Shown here: positions 41,836 through 64,000 of the stretch, in pieces
Numbering within the stretch: position 1 is the first letter of the stretch
Layout: each line of letters starts with the position of its first letter
Assembly (NCBI RefSeq): GCF_001280125.1
Contig: NZ_LGEG01000193.1
Location: forward strand, 1 to 64,000
Reading direction: 5' to 3'
DNA: 64,000 bases
Source of the DNA: Streptomyces sp. NRRL F-6492
GTDB lineage: Bacteria; Actinomycetota; Actinomycetes; Streptomycetales; Streptomycetaceae
Notes under the pieces: model-generated
What the model was told of the DNA's origin: nothing
Databases searched by the model: none
Seen by the model: the letters and a program-made list of their open reading frames with translations, nothing else
Position numbers and translations under genes: made by a program

Positions 41836-43188
41836 ATGTCTCAGGCTCTTCCTGACGACGCACCGCTGATCCACGACCTCATAGGCATCGGCTTCGGGCC
41901 GTCCAACGTGGCCATGGCGATCGCGCTCAGCGAGCACAACGCGAACGTCGGAAGAGAGGACGCGGTCACCGCCCACTTCTTCGAGCGGCAGCCCCGCTTC
42001 GGCTGGCACCGCGGCATGCTCATCGACGACGCCACCATGCAGGTCTCCTTCCTCAAGGACCTGGTGACCCTGCGGAACCCGAGCAGCGAGTACACCTTCC
42101 TGCGCTACCTGCAGAGCAAGGGGCGGCTGATCGACTTCGTCAACCACAAGAACCTCTTCCCGCTGCGCGTCGAGTTCCACGACTACTTCGAGTGGGCGGC
42201 GGCCAAGGTCGACGACATGGTCTCCTACGGCCACGAGGTCGTCTCCGTGGAGCCCGTCGTCCGCGACGGCGTCATCGAGTACCTGGACGTGACGGCCCGT
42301 TCCGGCACCGAGACCGTGGTCCACCGGGCCCGCAACCTCGTCGTCGGCACCGGCCTGCGCCCGCTCATGCCCGAGGGCGTCGAGCGCGGCGACCGCGTCT
42401 GGCACAACTCCGAGCTGCTCGCCAAGGTCGACGGCCTCGAAGGCGCCGACCCCGCCCGCTTCGTCGTCGTCGGCGCCGGCCAGAGCGCCGCCGAGAACGT
42501 CGCCTACCTCCACCGCCGCTTCCCGAACGCGGAGATCTGCGCCGTCTTCTCGCGCTACGGCTACAGCCCCGCCGACGACAGCGGCTTCGCCAACCGCATC
42601 TTCGACCCCGCGGCGGTCGACGAGTACTACACGGCGCCCGACGACATCAAGCGCAAGCTGATGGAGTACCACGGCAACACCAACTACTCCGTGGTGGACA
42701 TCGACCTCATCGACGACCTCTACCGGCAGGCGTACCAGGAGAAGGTCCTCGGCACCGAGCGGCTGCGCTTCATCAACGTGTCCCGCCTCACCGGGGTCGA
42801 GGAGGGCCCGGACGGCGTCCGCGCCACCGTCGCCAACCTCGTCACCGGCGAGGACAGCTTCCTCGACGCCGACGTGGTGGTCTTCGCCACCGGCTACCGG
42901 CAGGCCGACGGCCTCGGCCTCCTCGGCGACGTCGCGGACCGCTGCCGCCGCGACGAGCTCGGCCGCGTCCGCGTCGAGCGCGACTACCGCGTCGCCACCG
43001 ACCCCGAACTGCGCTGCGGCATCTACCTCCAGGGCGGCACCGAGCACACCCACGGCATCACGTCGTCCCTGCTCTCCAACACCGCGATCAGGGTCGGCGA
43101 GATCCTGGAGTCGATCCTCGAACGGGGACCGGGAGACTCCTCCGCTCCGGCCCGCCCGGTCGCCGGCGGCATCGGCACGAGCCGCTAG
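41836..43188 (+). CDS. L-ornithine N5-monooxygenase (CchB/PvdA/SidA family)
   Basis: The 450-aa FAD- and NADPH-dependent N-hydroxylase makes N5-hydroxy-L-ornithine, the precursor of the hydroxamate ligands. Motifs: FAD-binding GIGFGPSNVAMA near residue 17, FGWHRGMLIDDATMQVSFLKDLVTLRNPSSEYTFLRYL (substrate and flavin region of this family), NADPH-binding VVVGAGQSAAENVAYL near 214, and FATGYRQADG near 354. It is the only such enzyme in the window, so it probably supplies hydroxyornithine to both NRPS systems. It starts at ATG 41836; an iron box lies about 100 bases upstream. The binding-protein and NRPS genes follow on the same strand. Confidence 0.94.
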   Translation: MSQALPDDAPLIHDLIGIGFGPSNVAMAIALSEHNANVGREDAVTAHFFERQPRFGWHRGMLIDDATMQVSFLKDLVTLRNPSSEYTFLRYLQSKGRLIDFVNHKNLFPLRVEFHDYFEWAAAKVDDMVSYGHEVVSVEPVVRDGVIEYLDVTARSGTETVVHRARNLVVGTGLRPLMPEGVERGDRVWHNSELLAKVDGLEGADPARFVVVGAGQSAAENVAYLHRRFPNAEICAVFSRYGYSPADDSGFANRIFDPAAVDEYYTAPDDIKRKLMEYHGNTNYSVVDIDLIDDLYRQAYQEKVLGTERLRFINVSRLTGVEEGPDGVRATVANLVTGEDSFLDADVVVFATGYRQADGLGLLGDVADRCRRDELGRVRVERDYRVATDPELRCGIYLQGGTEHTHGITSSLLSNTAIRVGEILESILERGPGDSSAPARPVAGGIGTSR

Positions 43189-43377
43189 GACAAGCCCCCC
43201 GTCCGACGGACGGACCCGGGCCCGCCGGGCCGCGCGAGCCGCCGGCCCGCCCGGCCGGTCGCACGGGCCCCGGGCGGCCCCCCTTGGTTCCACCCCCCAC
43301 ACCGCCGCGCACCGCCGGCCGCGCCTCGCGCCGGAAACGCGCGGCAGCACCGTGAAGTCCCCGTGAAAGGAACACAC

Positions 43378-44433
43378 GTGTCCACTGGTACACGCCCCGC
43401 TCTGGCGCGGTTCGTCAGAAACGTCCCCCGCGCGGCCGTCGCCGCCGTCGCCGCGCTCGCTCTGGCCGCCTGTGGGAGCGGCACGGAGAAGAACGAGGGG
43501 GCCAAGCCCTCGGGCGAGCCGAGCGCGAGCACGTCGTCGGCCGGCGCCTTCCCGGTGACCGTCGCGCACAAGTACGGCAGCACGACGATCGACGCCGAGC
43601 CGAAGAAGGTCGTCACGCTCGGCCTCTCCGACCAGGACGCGGTGCTCGCCCTGGGCGTCAAGCCGGTGGGCTCGGTGGACTGGTTCAAGGAGAAGCCGTA
43701 CGGCAAGTGGCCGTGGACCAAGGACAAGTGGGGCTCGACCCCGCCGCAGATCGTCGGTGAGCGCGACGAGTACAACATCGAGAAGATCGCGGCGCTCAAG
43801 CCCGACCTGATCGTCGCCCAGTACTCGGGCATGAAGAAGGAGCAGTACGACACCCTCTCCAAGATCGCCAAGGTCGTCGCCCAGCCCGAGGAGCACCCGG
43901 ACTACGGCGCCCCCTGGCAGGTCATGACCCGTCAGATCGGCAAGGCGCTCGGCAAGGGCCCCGAGACCGAGAAGCTGATCACCGACGTCGACGCCCGCTT
44001 CAAGGCCGTCCGGGACAAGCACCCCGAGTGGGCGGGCAAGACCCTGACCGTGGCCGACAGCTTCGAGGCCGGCAAGTACTCGGCCTTCACCAAGACCGAC
44101 CCCAAGGCGATCTTCTTCTCCGAGCTCGGTTTCGAGCTGAAGCCCGAGATCGACGCCCTCGCCAAGCCCGGCTGGAACGTCGCCGAGCTCAGCGCCGAGA
44201 AGCTGAACGTGCTCGACGCCGACCGCCTCGTCTGGGTCACCTCCAGCACCGAGGCCAACGACCGCATCAAGGCCGAGCCGCTCTACAAGAAGCTGAAGGT
44301 CAACCAGGAGAAGCGCGACCTGTTCGTGCCCTACCAGGACCCGGACGTCGGCGCCGCCTTCTCCTTCAACACGGTCCTCTCCATCCCCTACGCGATCGAC
44401 GAGATCGAGCCGCTCCTGACGGCCGTCAAGTAA
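43378..44433 (+). CDS. Siderophore-binding lipoprotein (third copy; system B)
   Basis: The ~351-aa class III binding protein has a signal peptide ending in lipobox LAAC, a Ser/Glu-rich linker, and the domain VTVAHKYGSTTIDAEPKKVVTLGLSDQDAVLALGVKPVG followed by KIAALKPDLIVAQYSGMKKEQYDTL. AAAGGA lies before the GTG at 43378; an in-frame GTG 15 bases earlier lacks a ribosome site. Its position between the hydroxylase and the NRPS parallels coelichelin-type loci, where such a protein binds the cognate ferric siderophore. The 189-bp gap before it contains only GC-rich potential hairpins. Confidence 0.9.
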   Translation: MSTGTRPALARFVRNVPRAAVAAVAALALAACGSGTEKNEGAKPSGEPSASTSSAGAFPVTVAHKYGSTTIDAEPKKVVTLGLSDQDAVLALGVKPVGSVDWFKEKPYGKWPWTKDKWGSTPPQIVGERDEYNIEKIAALKPDLIVAQYSGMKKEQYDTLSKIAKVVAQPEEHPDYGAPWQVMTRQIGKALGKGPETEKLITDVDARFKAVRDKHPEWAGKTLTVADSFEAGKYSAFTKTDPKAIFFSELGFELKPEIDALAKPGWNVAELSAEKLNVLDADRLVWVTSSTEANDRIKAEPLYKKLKVNQEKRDLFVPYQDPDVGAAFSFNTVLSIPYAIDEIEPLLTAVK

Positions 44434-44457
44434 CCGCCGTCACGTGACCGCCGTCCG

Positions 44458-44571
44458 GTGACGGCCGTCACGCGGCCACCGTCGCACGACCGCCGACCCC
44501 GTACGACCCGCTCGCCGTCCGCCCGCCCGTCCGCCGTCCACCCGCCGCCCGCCGGCCGGTTCGGCGGGCGG
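44458..44571 (+). other. Palindrome and hairpin in the leader of the hydroxamate NRPS gene
   Basis: The 232-bp gap between the third binding-protein gene and the NRPS starts with repeats of accgccgtc-like units. It contains the perfect palindrome GTGACGGCCGTCAC (44458-44471) and a 9-10-bp stem (44545-44571, loop gccggtt). There is no iron box. These could be a partial terminator or a regulatory leader for the NRPS transcript. The function is unknown. Confidence 0.45.
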
Positions 44572-44665
44572 GCGGGGTGCGCACGGGCCGCGGCGGGCCG
44601 CTCCGGACGGCCGCGCCCCCGCTCCACCCCACCGACGCACCATCAGGGAAAGGCACCCCCGAACG

Positions 44666-58902
<14,237 letters not shown>

Positions 58903-58906
<4 letters not shown>

Positions 58907-59112
58907 CCACCGACCCGTTCGAGGACCCGCGGGGCCGTTTCCCGGTCCTGGTCGACGAGGAGGGCCGGCACGCGCCGTGGCCGTCCTTCGCGGAGGCTCC
59001 GGCCGGCCGGCGCACCGTCTTCGGCGAGGGCACCGGGCAGGCCCGCGTGGAGTACGTGGAGACCCACTGGACCGGCCCGCGCCCGGCGGGCCCGGCGGCC
59101 GGGCGGGGCTGA
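58903..59112 (+). CDS. Divergent MbtH-like protein
   Basis: The 69-aa protein, translationally coupled to the NRPS by an ATGA overlap, begins [21 protein letters not shown] as MbtH proteins do and keeps [10 protein letters not shown] and HWTGPRP. It departs from the family consensus in several places: the second conserved tryptophan (PxGW) is arginine (PAGRRTV), the usual S-L-W is A-P-W, and WTDxRP has become WTGPRP. It should assist the adenylation domains of the adjoining NRPS. The substitutions make its strength as a chaperone uncertain, and the canonical copy near 25.3 kb could compensate. Confidence 0.87.
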
Positions 59113-59125
59113 CCCCGCGACGGAA

Positions 59126-59165
59126 CGGGGAAGGGCCCCTCCCGGACGGGAGGGGCCCTTCCCCG
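59126..59165. terminator. Strong bidirectional terminator hairpin
   Basis: A perfect 18-bp stem (59126-59143 with 59148-59165, loop GGAC) lies between the convergent ends of the NRPS/MbtH operon and the ABC exporter operon. It is among the strongest hairpins in the window. Confidence 0.9.
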
Positions 59166-59176
59166 TGTCGTACCGC

Positions 59177-61006
59177 CTAGTCGAGCACGGCGGCCGGCTC
59201 GCGGCGGCTGTCGGACCAGGCCGACCACAGCTCGGCGTAGTGCCCGCCCGCCGCGACCAGCTCCTCGTGGGTGCCGTTCTCGACGACCCGGCCCCCGTCG
59301 AGGACGACGATCCGGTCCGCGGCGGCGGCCTGCGGGAGCCGGTGGGCCACCATCAGGCCCGTACGGCCCTCCAGGGCGCGCAGGGCGGCGGTCTCCAGGA
59401 CCCGGGCGCCCGCGCTGCCCGCGTCGGCGGTCGCCTCGTCGAGGAGGGCGACGGGCGCGTCCGTGAGGACGAGCCGGGCCAGGGCCAGGTGCTGGGCCTG
59501 GGTCACCGTGAGCCGGTGACCGCCCTCGCCCACGACCGTCGCCAGGCCCTCGGGGAGCGCGTCGGCCCACTCCAGGGCGCCGACGTGGTCCAGGGCCGCG
59601 CGCAGCTCCCCGTCCGTCGCCCCGGGCCGGGCCAGGCGCAGGTCCTCGGCGAGGGGGCCGGAGAAGACGTGGACCTCCTGGCTGATCAGGGTGACGGCCC
59701 GCCGCACCCCGGCCGGGCCCAGCTCGCGAGTGTCCACACCGCCCAGGGAGATCGTGCCGGACGCCGGTTCGTGGACGCCCGCGATCAGCTTGGCGAGCGT
59801 GGTCTTGCCCGCGCCGCTGGCGCCGACCAGGGCGACGCGCTCGCCGCACCGCACGTCGAGGTCGACCTCGTGGAGCACCGGGTGCCCGTCCACGTAGGAG
59901 TGGCCGAGCCCCGTCACCTTGACCGAGCCGTCCACCGGCGCGGCGGGCCGCCCCTCGGGCTCCCGCTCCGCCGGGAGGCTCGACACGCCGACCAGCCGGG
60001 CCAGGCTCGCCCCGGCCGACTGGGCGTCGTCGATGAGGAAGAGCGCGGCGTTGATCGGGTTGAACAGGCCGTGGAAGTAGAGCGCCGCCGCCGTGGCCGT
60101 GCCGATGCTCACCGATCCGGCGTCGACCAGCAGGAAGCCGGTGACGAGGATCGAGGCCATGCCGAGGAACTCGGCGGCGTTCAGGCGGGAGAAGAAGCCG
60201 GAGACCAGGCGCATGCCGCTCGCCGCCAGGTCCACGGCCGCCCCCGACCGCTTCTCCAGCAGGTCCGCGTGGCGGTCGGTGAGCCGGAACGCCCGTACGG
60301 TGCGCACGCCCCCGACGCTGTCGAGCAGCTGGTGCTGGAGGGCGCCGGTCGCCACCCGGTGCTCGGCGTAGATCCGCGCGGCGCGCGGGATGTACCAGCG
60401 CACGGTGAGGACGTGCACCGGGACGGCGACGAGGACGGCGAGCAGGAAGCGCCAGTCGAGGACGGCGAGGCCCACCAGGGTCAGGACGATGGTGAGGAAG
60501 GCGTTCGCGAACTCGGGCAGGGCCTGCCGGACCGCCCGCGCGATCAGCGTGACGTCGCCCGTGACCCGGGCGGTCAGGTCGCCCGAGCCGGCCTTCTCGA
60601 CCCGTTCGAGCGGCAGTCGCAGCGCCCGGGCGATGAACCGCTCCCGCAGGTCCGCGAGGACCGTCTCGCCGAGCCGGGCGACCAGCGACTTGCCGACGGC
60701 GGTGGCCACGCCCCGGGCCACGGCCACCGCGAGGAGCAGCGCCATCGGCACGGTCAGCGCGGCCGTCCCGCCGCGCTCCACGACCAGGTCCACGATCCGG
60801 CCCAGCAGCGGGGCGGTCAGCAGTCCGATGCCGGTGCCGGCGACCAGGACGGCCAGCGCGGTCACGGCGAGCGGCCGGTGGCGGCGCAGCAGCCCGCGCA
60901 CGACGGCGAGGGTCTGCGCGCCGGTCGCGGTGGGCAGGAGGGCGCGCTCGGGCGCGCCGGTCGCGGTGGGCAGGGGCGCGCGCCCGGGCGTGCCGGATCC
61001 GCTCAT
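59177..61006 (-). CDS. ABC exporter half-transporter with intact Walker motifs (second subunit)
   Basis: The ~609-aa half-transporter has a six-helix membrane domain (RFLLAVLVAVPVHVLTVRWYIPRAARIYAEHR is typical of type IV exporters) fused to an ATPase domain. Walker A GASGAGKTT, Walker B VALLDEATAD and the switch MVAHRL are intact, but the signature LSGGQ is replaced by LTVTQ. It complements the partner encoded upstream and should form a heterodimeric siderophore exporter comparable to CchG/CchI beside coelichelin genes. I prefer the ATG at 61006, where GAAGGAC lies upstream. An in-frame GTG at 61072 overlapping the partner's stop would add 22 residues and is also plausible. The N-terminus contains a 12-residue duplication (PTATGAPERALL / PTATGAQ). 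Confidence 0.88.
   Translation of the reverse strand: MSGSGTPGRAPLPTATGAPERALLPTATGAQTLAVVRGLLRRHRPLAVTALAVLVAGTGIGLLTAPLLGRIVDLVVERGGTAALTVPMALLLAVAVARGVATAVGKSLVARLGETVLADLRERFIARALRLPLERVEKAGSGDLTARVTGDVTLIARAVRQALPEFANAFLTIVLTLVGLAVLDWRFLLAVLVAVPVHVLTVRWYIPRAARIYAEHRVATGALQHQLLDSVGGVRTVRAFRLTDRHADLLEKRSGAAVDLAASGMRLVSGFFSRLNAAEFLGMASILVTGFLLVDAGSVSIGTATAAALYFHGLFNPINAALFLIDDAQSAGASLARLVGVSSLPAEREPEGRPAAPVDGSVKVTGLGHSYVDGHPVLHEVDLDVRCGERVALVGASGAGKTTLAKLIAGVHEPASGTISLGGVDTRELGPAGVRRAVTLISQEVHVFSGPLAEDLRLARPGATDGELRAALDHVGALEWADALPEGLATVVGEGGHRLTVTQAQHLALARLVLTDAPVALLDEATADAGSAGARVLETAALRALEGRTGLMVAHRLPQAAAADRIVVLDGGRVVENGTHEELVAAGGHYAELWSAWSDSRREPAAVLD
60916..60973. repeat. 22-bp direct repeat (36-bp period) in the exporter N-terminal coding region
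   Basis: The 22-base sequence at 60916-60937 recurs exactly at 60952-60973. It encodes the repeated PTATGA segment before the first membrane helix of the second exporter subunit. The 36-bp period keeps the frame. Confidence 0.85.
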
Positions 61007-61068
61007 CGTCCGTCCTTCGTCCTCGTCCTTCGCGCCGGTGTCCGGCGCGGTCGCGTCGCGGCCGGCGC

Positions 61069-62766
61069 TCACGCCAGCACCGCCGAGCGGTACGTCTCGT
61101 GGGAGGCGACGAGCTCCGGGTGGCTGCCCTCGGCGGCCACCGCCCCCTCGTCGAGCATCACCACGACGTCGGTCCCGGCGAGCAGGGCCGGGCTGGTGGT
61201 GACCAGGAGGGTGGTGCGGCCCCGGCGCAGCTCCCGCAGCCGGACGGCGATGCGGGCCTCGGTGACCGTGTCGACGGCCGTGGTCGGGTCGTGGACGACC
61301 AGGACCGGCGGGTCGGCGGCCAGGGCGCGGGCGAGGGCGACCCGCTGGCGCTGGCCGCCGGAGAGCGAGCGGCCCCGCTCGGCGAGGACGGTGTGCACGC
61401 CGTCGGGCAGGGCCTCGGCGACGTCGTCCGCCGCGGCGGCGGCGAGCGCGGGAGCGACGTCCGGCGCGCCGTCGCCCGCCCCGGCCCGTACGTTGGCGAG
61501 GAGGCTGTCCTCGAACAGGTCGGCGTCGTGGTGGGCGACCAGGACCGCCCGGCGGGCGTCGGCGGGGTCGAGGTCGGCCAGCGGGACGCCGTCGAGCTCC
61601 ACGGTCCCCGCGTCGGGCTCCCGTTCGCGGCCCAGGCAGAGCAGCAGGTCGTTCGCGGCGGCCGGGTCCCGGGAGACCACGCCGACGACGCTGCCGGGCG
61701 CGACGTCGAGGTCGAGGCCGCGCAGCGCGCCGTGGGTCAGGCCCCGCAGCCGCAGCCGTCCGGCGACGGGGGAGGGGAGCGGAGTCGTCCCGGCGGCGAC
61801 CGCCGGGGGCGAGGCGAGGACCTCGGCGATCCGGTCGGCCGAGGCGCGGGCCTGGGCGAACTCGCCGTTGACGTAGGTGAGGAGCTGGAAGGGCCCCAGG
61901 AGGTACTGGGCGAGGCCGACGGCCGCCACCAGGTCGCCCACGCTGATCGTGCCGCGCATCGCCAGATGGGCGCCGACCAGTCCGATCACCGCGATGAAGA
62001 CGCCCGTCAGGGCGAGGATGGCGCCGTCGTGCCAGGCCCGGCTGTTCGCCGCCCGCAGCGCCGAGGCCAGCGAACTCCGGCTGGTCTCCCGGTAGCGGGC
62101 GACCGCCGCCCGCTCGGCGCCGATGCCCTTCAGGACGCGCAGCCCCGCCACCAGGTCGGCGGCGACCCCGGACGCGTGGGCGGCGTGCTCCTGCTCCGCC
62201 TCGCTGCGCCGCTCCAGCGGCCGGCTGATGAGGTGGCCGATCCACAGCAGGGGCGGCACGCCGAGGAGGACGAGCAGGCCGAGGGGGACGGAGGTGCGGA
62301 GCAGGGCCACCGCGCTGACGGCGAGTCCGGTGAGCGCGGACAGCGCGTACGGCAGGGCGGAGGCGACCGAGCCGACCCGGCGGGCGTCGCCGGTCGCGAC
62401 GGCGGTCAGCGCGCCCGGGAGCCGGCCGGTGTCGGCGCCGCCCCTCGGGTCGAGCACCCGGTCGGCGAGGTCCTGCCGGATCCGGTGCGCGGCGCTCTCG
62501 CCCGCCCCCTCGGCGAACCGGGCGGAGATCCGGTAGCAGGTGGAGAGCACGAGGAAGAGCCCGGCGAGGACGAGCAGCCAGCGCAGCAGCGCCCCGGAGG
62601 AGCCGGTTCCCACCGCCTCGTCGATGGTCAGGCCGATGACGACCGGCACGAGCGCCTCGCACGCCTGGTGGGCCATGGCGAGGAGCGACGCCCCGCCGAC
62701 CCGGCGGCGTTGGTCGCCGAGCGCTCTCCGGAGGACGTGGCCTCCCGTTGGTCCTCCAGCGGGCAT
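61069..62766 (-). CDS. ABC exporter half-transporter with degenerate nucleotide site (first subunit)
   Basis: The 565-aa half-transporter has six predicted membrane helices followed by an ATPase domain. The signature LSGGQRQRVALARAL is perfect, but the Walker A region reads VGVVSRDPAAANDL, lacking GxxGxGKS/T, and Walker B reads VLVVHDPTTAVD, with His-Asp in place of Asp-Glu. It should therefore not hydrolyse ATP at its own Walker site, but it provides the signature for the partner's intact site. The ATG at 62766 is preceded by GTGGAGG and an iron box 28 bases upstream. It is first in the two-gene leftward exporter operon and presumably exports the hydroxamate siderophore. Confidence 0.9.
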   Translation of the reverse strand: MPAGGPTGGHVLRRALGDQRRRVGGASLLAMAHQACEALVPVVIGLTIDEAVGTGSSGALLRWLLVLAGLFLVLSTCYRISARFAEGAGESAAHRIRQDLADRVLDPRGGADTGRLPGALTAVATGDARRVGSVASALPYALSALTGLAVSAVALLRTSVPLGLLVLLGVPPLLWIGHLISRPLERRSEAEQEHAAHASGVAADLVAGLRVLKGIGAERAAVARYRETSRSSLASALRAANSRAWHDGAILALTGVFIAVIGLVGAHLAMRGTISVGDLVAAVGLAQYLLGPFQLLTYVNGEFAQARASADRIAEVLASPPAVAAGTTPLPSPVAGRLRLRGLTHGALRGLDLDVAPGSVVGVVSRDPAAANDLLLCLGREREPDAGTVELDGVPLADLDPADARRAVLVAHHDADLFEDSLLANVRAGAGDGAPDVAPALAAAAADDVAEALPDGVHTVLAERGRSLSGGQRQRVALARALAADPPVLVVHDPTTAVDTVTEARIAVRLRELRRGRTTLLVTTSPALLAGTDVVVMLDEGAVAAEGSHPELVASHETYRSAVLA

Positions 62767-62793
62767 GCGGAGCCTCCACGAAGAGAGAGATGG

Positions 62794-62812
62794 TTAGGTA
62801 AGGCTACCTTAA
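62794..62812. promoter_or_regulatory. Iron box upstream of the ABC exporter operon
   Basis: TTAGGTAAGGCTACCTTAA is an iron box with a shifted right half. It lies 28 bases upstream of the first exporter subunit ATG on the minus strand. Confidence 0.83.
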
Positions 62813-62910
62813 TGAGGGGTGCTGCCAAGGGGGCCCGGAAGGGCGTCGCGGGGCACCGGGGGCGCGTGCGCGACCGCAGGTCAGGAGGGCGCGTTGACCC
62901 GTCGGTGCGA

Positions 62911-62929
62911 TACGGTTAGCCTCACCTAA
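62911..62929. promoter_or_regulatory. Iron box upstream of the right-end permease gene
   Basis: TACGGTTAGCCTCACCTAA is an imperfect iron box about 95 bases upstream of the rightward permease TTG start. The 257-bp divergent gap thus has one box per direction and no other gene. Confidence 0.75.
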
Positions 62930-63023
62930 GTTGACCTGTTCGGCACGTCAGATCACGTGCGGCGCACCCGCTTTGGGCCCACGGCCGGGCGGGGGCGCGA
63001 ACCGCCGTCAGGGGGAGTGGCCG

Positions 63024-64000
63024 TTGTCCGTCGAGATCCAGACGGCGTCCGGAGGGAAGACCGGCGGCCCCGGCGGGCCCGCCGCGCCCCCCGTGCGCCC
63101 GGCCACCCTGGCCCTGCGCGGCGTGGGGATCCTCGTGACGCTCGGAGCGCTGCTCCTCGTCTCGCTGCTCAGCGTCTGGGTGGGCACCCGGGGGATCCCC
63201 TTCGCCTCCACCTGGGAACTGCTGTGGCACCCCGACGGGTCCGAGGCCTCGGTCATCGTCCACGACTACCGCGTGCCCCGCACCCTCCTCGGCCTCCTCG
63301 TCGGAGTGGCCCTCGGCCTGTCCGGCGCGCTGATGCAGGCCCTGACGCGCAATCCGCTCGCCGACCCCGGACTGCTCGGCGTGAACCTGGGCGCCTCCGC
63401 CGGCGTCGTCGTGGCCATCGCCTTCCTGGGCGTGGCCTCGCCCCTCGGCTACGTCTGGTTCGCCCTCGCCGGGGCCGCCGTCGCCTCGGTCGGCGTCTAC
63501 CTCCTGGGCTCCTCCGGCCGCAAGCTCGCCACCCCCGACCGGCTCGTCGTCGCCGGAGCGGCCGTCACCGCCGTCCTGTACGCCTTCAACTGGGGCGTGC
63601 TGCTCTTCAACCCGGAGGCCTTCGACCAGTTCCGCTTCTGGACGGTGGGCTCCCTCGCGGGCCGCTACCACGACATCGTCCTCCTGGTCCTGCCGTTCGT
63701 CGCCACCGGCCTGGTCGTCGCGCTCCTCCTCGCCCCCTCCCTCAACGCCCTCGCCATGGGCGACCAGGTGGGGCGCGCCCTCGGCGTGAACGTCGGCCGC
63801 ACCCGGCTCCTCGCCGCCCTCGCCGTGATGCTGCTGTGCGGGGCCGCCACCGCCGCCGCCGGACCGATCGGCTTCGTGGGCCTGGCGGTGCCGCACATCG
63901 CCCGCTTCGTCGTCGGCCCCGACCAGCGCTGGGTCCTCACGTACTCGATGCTCCTCGCCCCCGTCCTGCTCATCGGGTCGGACGTCCTCGGCCGCGTCCT
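63024..64000 (+). CDS. Ferric-siderophore ABC permease, FecCD family (truncated by window end)
   Basis: The frame is open from a TTG at 63024, preceded by GGGGGAG with six bases of spacing, to the end of the window (about 325 codons). The product has FecCD motifs: RVPRTLLGLLVGVALGLSGALMQAL, TRNPLADPGLLGVNLGAS, GRALGVNVGRTRLLAALAVMLLCG, and GPIGFVGLAVPHIARFVVGPDQRW. Only a short C-terminal part is missing. It is probably the first gene of a third siderophore uptake operon, with a partner permease and ATPase beyond the window, and is the likely match to the orphan binding protein at 43.4 kb. An iron box lies about 95 bases upstream. Confidence 0.88.
   Translation, partial: MSVEIQTASGGKTGGPGGPAAPPVRPATLALRGVGILVTLGALLLVSLLSVWVGTRGIPFASTWELLWHPDGSEASVIVHDYRVPRTLLGLLVGVALGLSGALMQALTRNPLADPGLLGVNLGASAGVVVAIAFLGVASPLGYVWFALAGAAVASVGVYLLGSSGRKLATPDRLVVAGAAVTAVLYAFNWGVLLFNPEAFDQFRFWTVGSLAGRYHDIVLLVLPFVATGLVVALLLAPSLNALAMGDQVGRALGVNVGRTRLLAALAVMLLCGAATAAAGPIGFVGLAVPHIARFVVGPDQRWVLTYSMLLAPVLLIGSDVLGRV

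Overview
This window looks like a Streptomyces (or closely related actinomycete) chromosome. It has very high G+C with strong G/C at third codon positions, frequent GTG/TTG starts, AAGGAG-type ribosome sites, and repeated 19-bp operators of the DmdR/IdeR iron-box type (TTAGGTTAGGCTAACCTAA). Nearly everything in it belongs to iron acquisition. I count eleven iron boxes, three nonribosomal peptide synthetases (NRPS), two MbtH-like proteins, three siderophore-binding lipoproteins, three permease systems, two kinds of exporter, a ferric-siderophore reductase fusion and several regulators.

System A (about 1-33.4 kb) is a catecholate-hydroxamate siderophore locus. A leftward operon starts at a perfect iron box (24586) and encodes a free-standing aryl carrier protein, an EntS-like MFS exporter, a four-module NRPS (4756 aa) and a two-module NRPS with a thioesterase (2450 aa). 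After another iron box comes the 2,3-dihydroxybenzoate (DHB) dehydrogenase DhbA and the first codons of a further gene that runs off the left end. DHB would be passed from the aryl carrier to an EntF-type starter condensation domain. My hand-read adenylation codes give Gly, a basic Orn-like residue, Ser, Ser (epimerised to D), a second Orn-like residue, and a C-terminal hydroxyornithine-type residue released by the thioesterase. To the right are a GNAT acetyltransferase, an MbtH protein, an AraC regulator, a rightward uptake operon (two permeases, ATPase, binding lipoprotein, and a siderophore-interacting protein fused to a methyltransferase-like domain), and an isochorismatase without a carrier domain. 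Isochorismate synthase and the DHB-AMP ligase are not in the window and may lie further left.

A short interval (33.5-35.7 kb) holds an amidase-signature enzyme and a family-5-like uracil-DNA glycosylase with no evident siderophore role.

System B (about 35.8-64 kb) is a hydroxamate siderophore locus. It has an ATPase / binding protein / fused double-permease operon, a MarR regulator, an N5-hydroxyornithine formyltransferase, an ornithine N5-monooxygenase, a third binding protein, a four-module NRPS (4746 aa) ending in a condensation-like domain instead of a thioesterase, a divergent MbtH, a heterodimeric ABC exporter, and the start of another permease. The module order (N5-acyl-hOrn-like, Ser, hOrn, N5-acyl-hOrn-like, terminal C) resembles the erythrochelin/foroxymithine type, so I infer a foroxymithine-like tetrapeptide.

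The two systems appear interdependent. The only ornithine N-hydroxylase in view lies in system B, yet system A's synthetase also seems to need hydroxyornithine. The main oddities are an altered catalytic motif in the C domain that joins Ser to hOrn, a His-to-Tyr terminal C domain, carrier domains of the GGDS type with no epimerase, duplicated Ser modules, an in-frame 9-bp minisatellite inside a C domain, the reductase-methyltransferase fusion, and an exporter pair with complementary loss of ATPase motifs.
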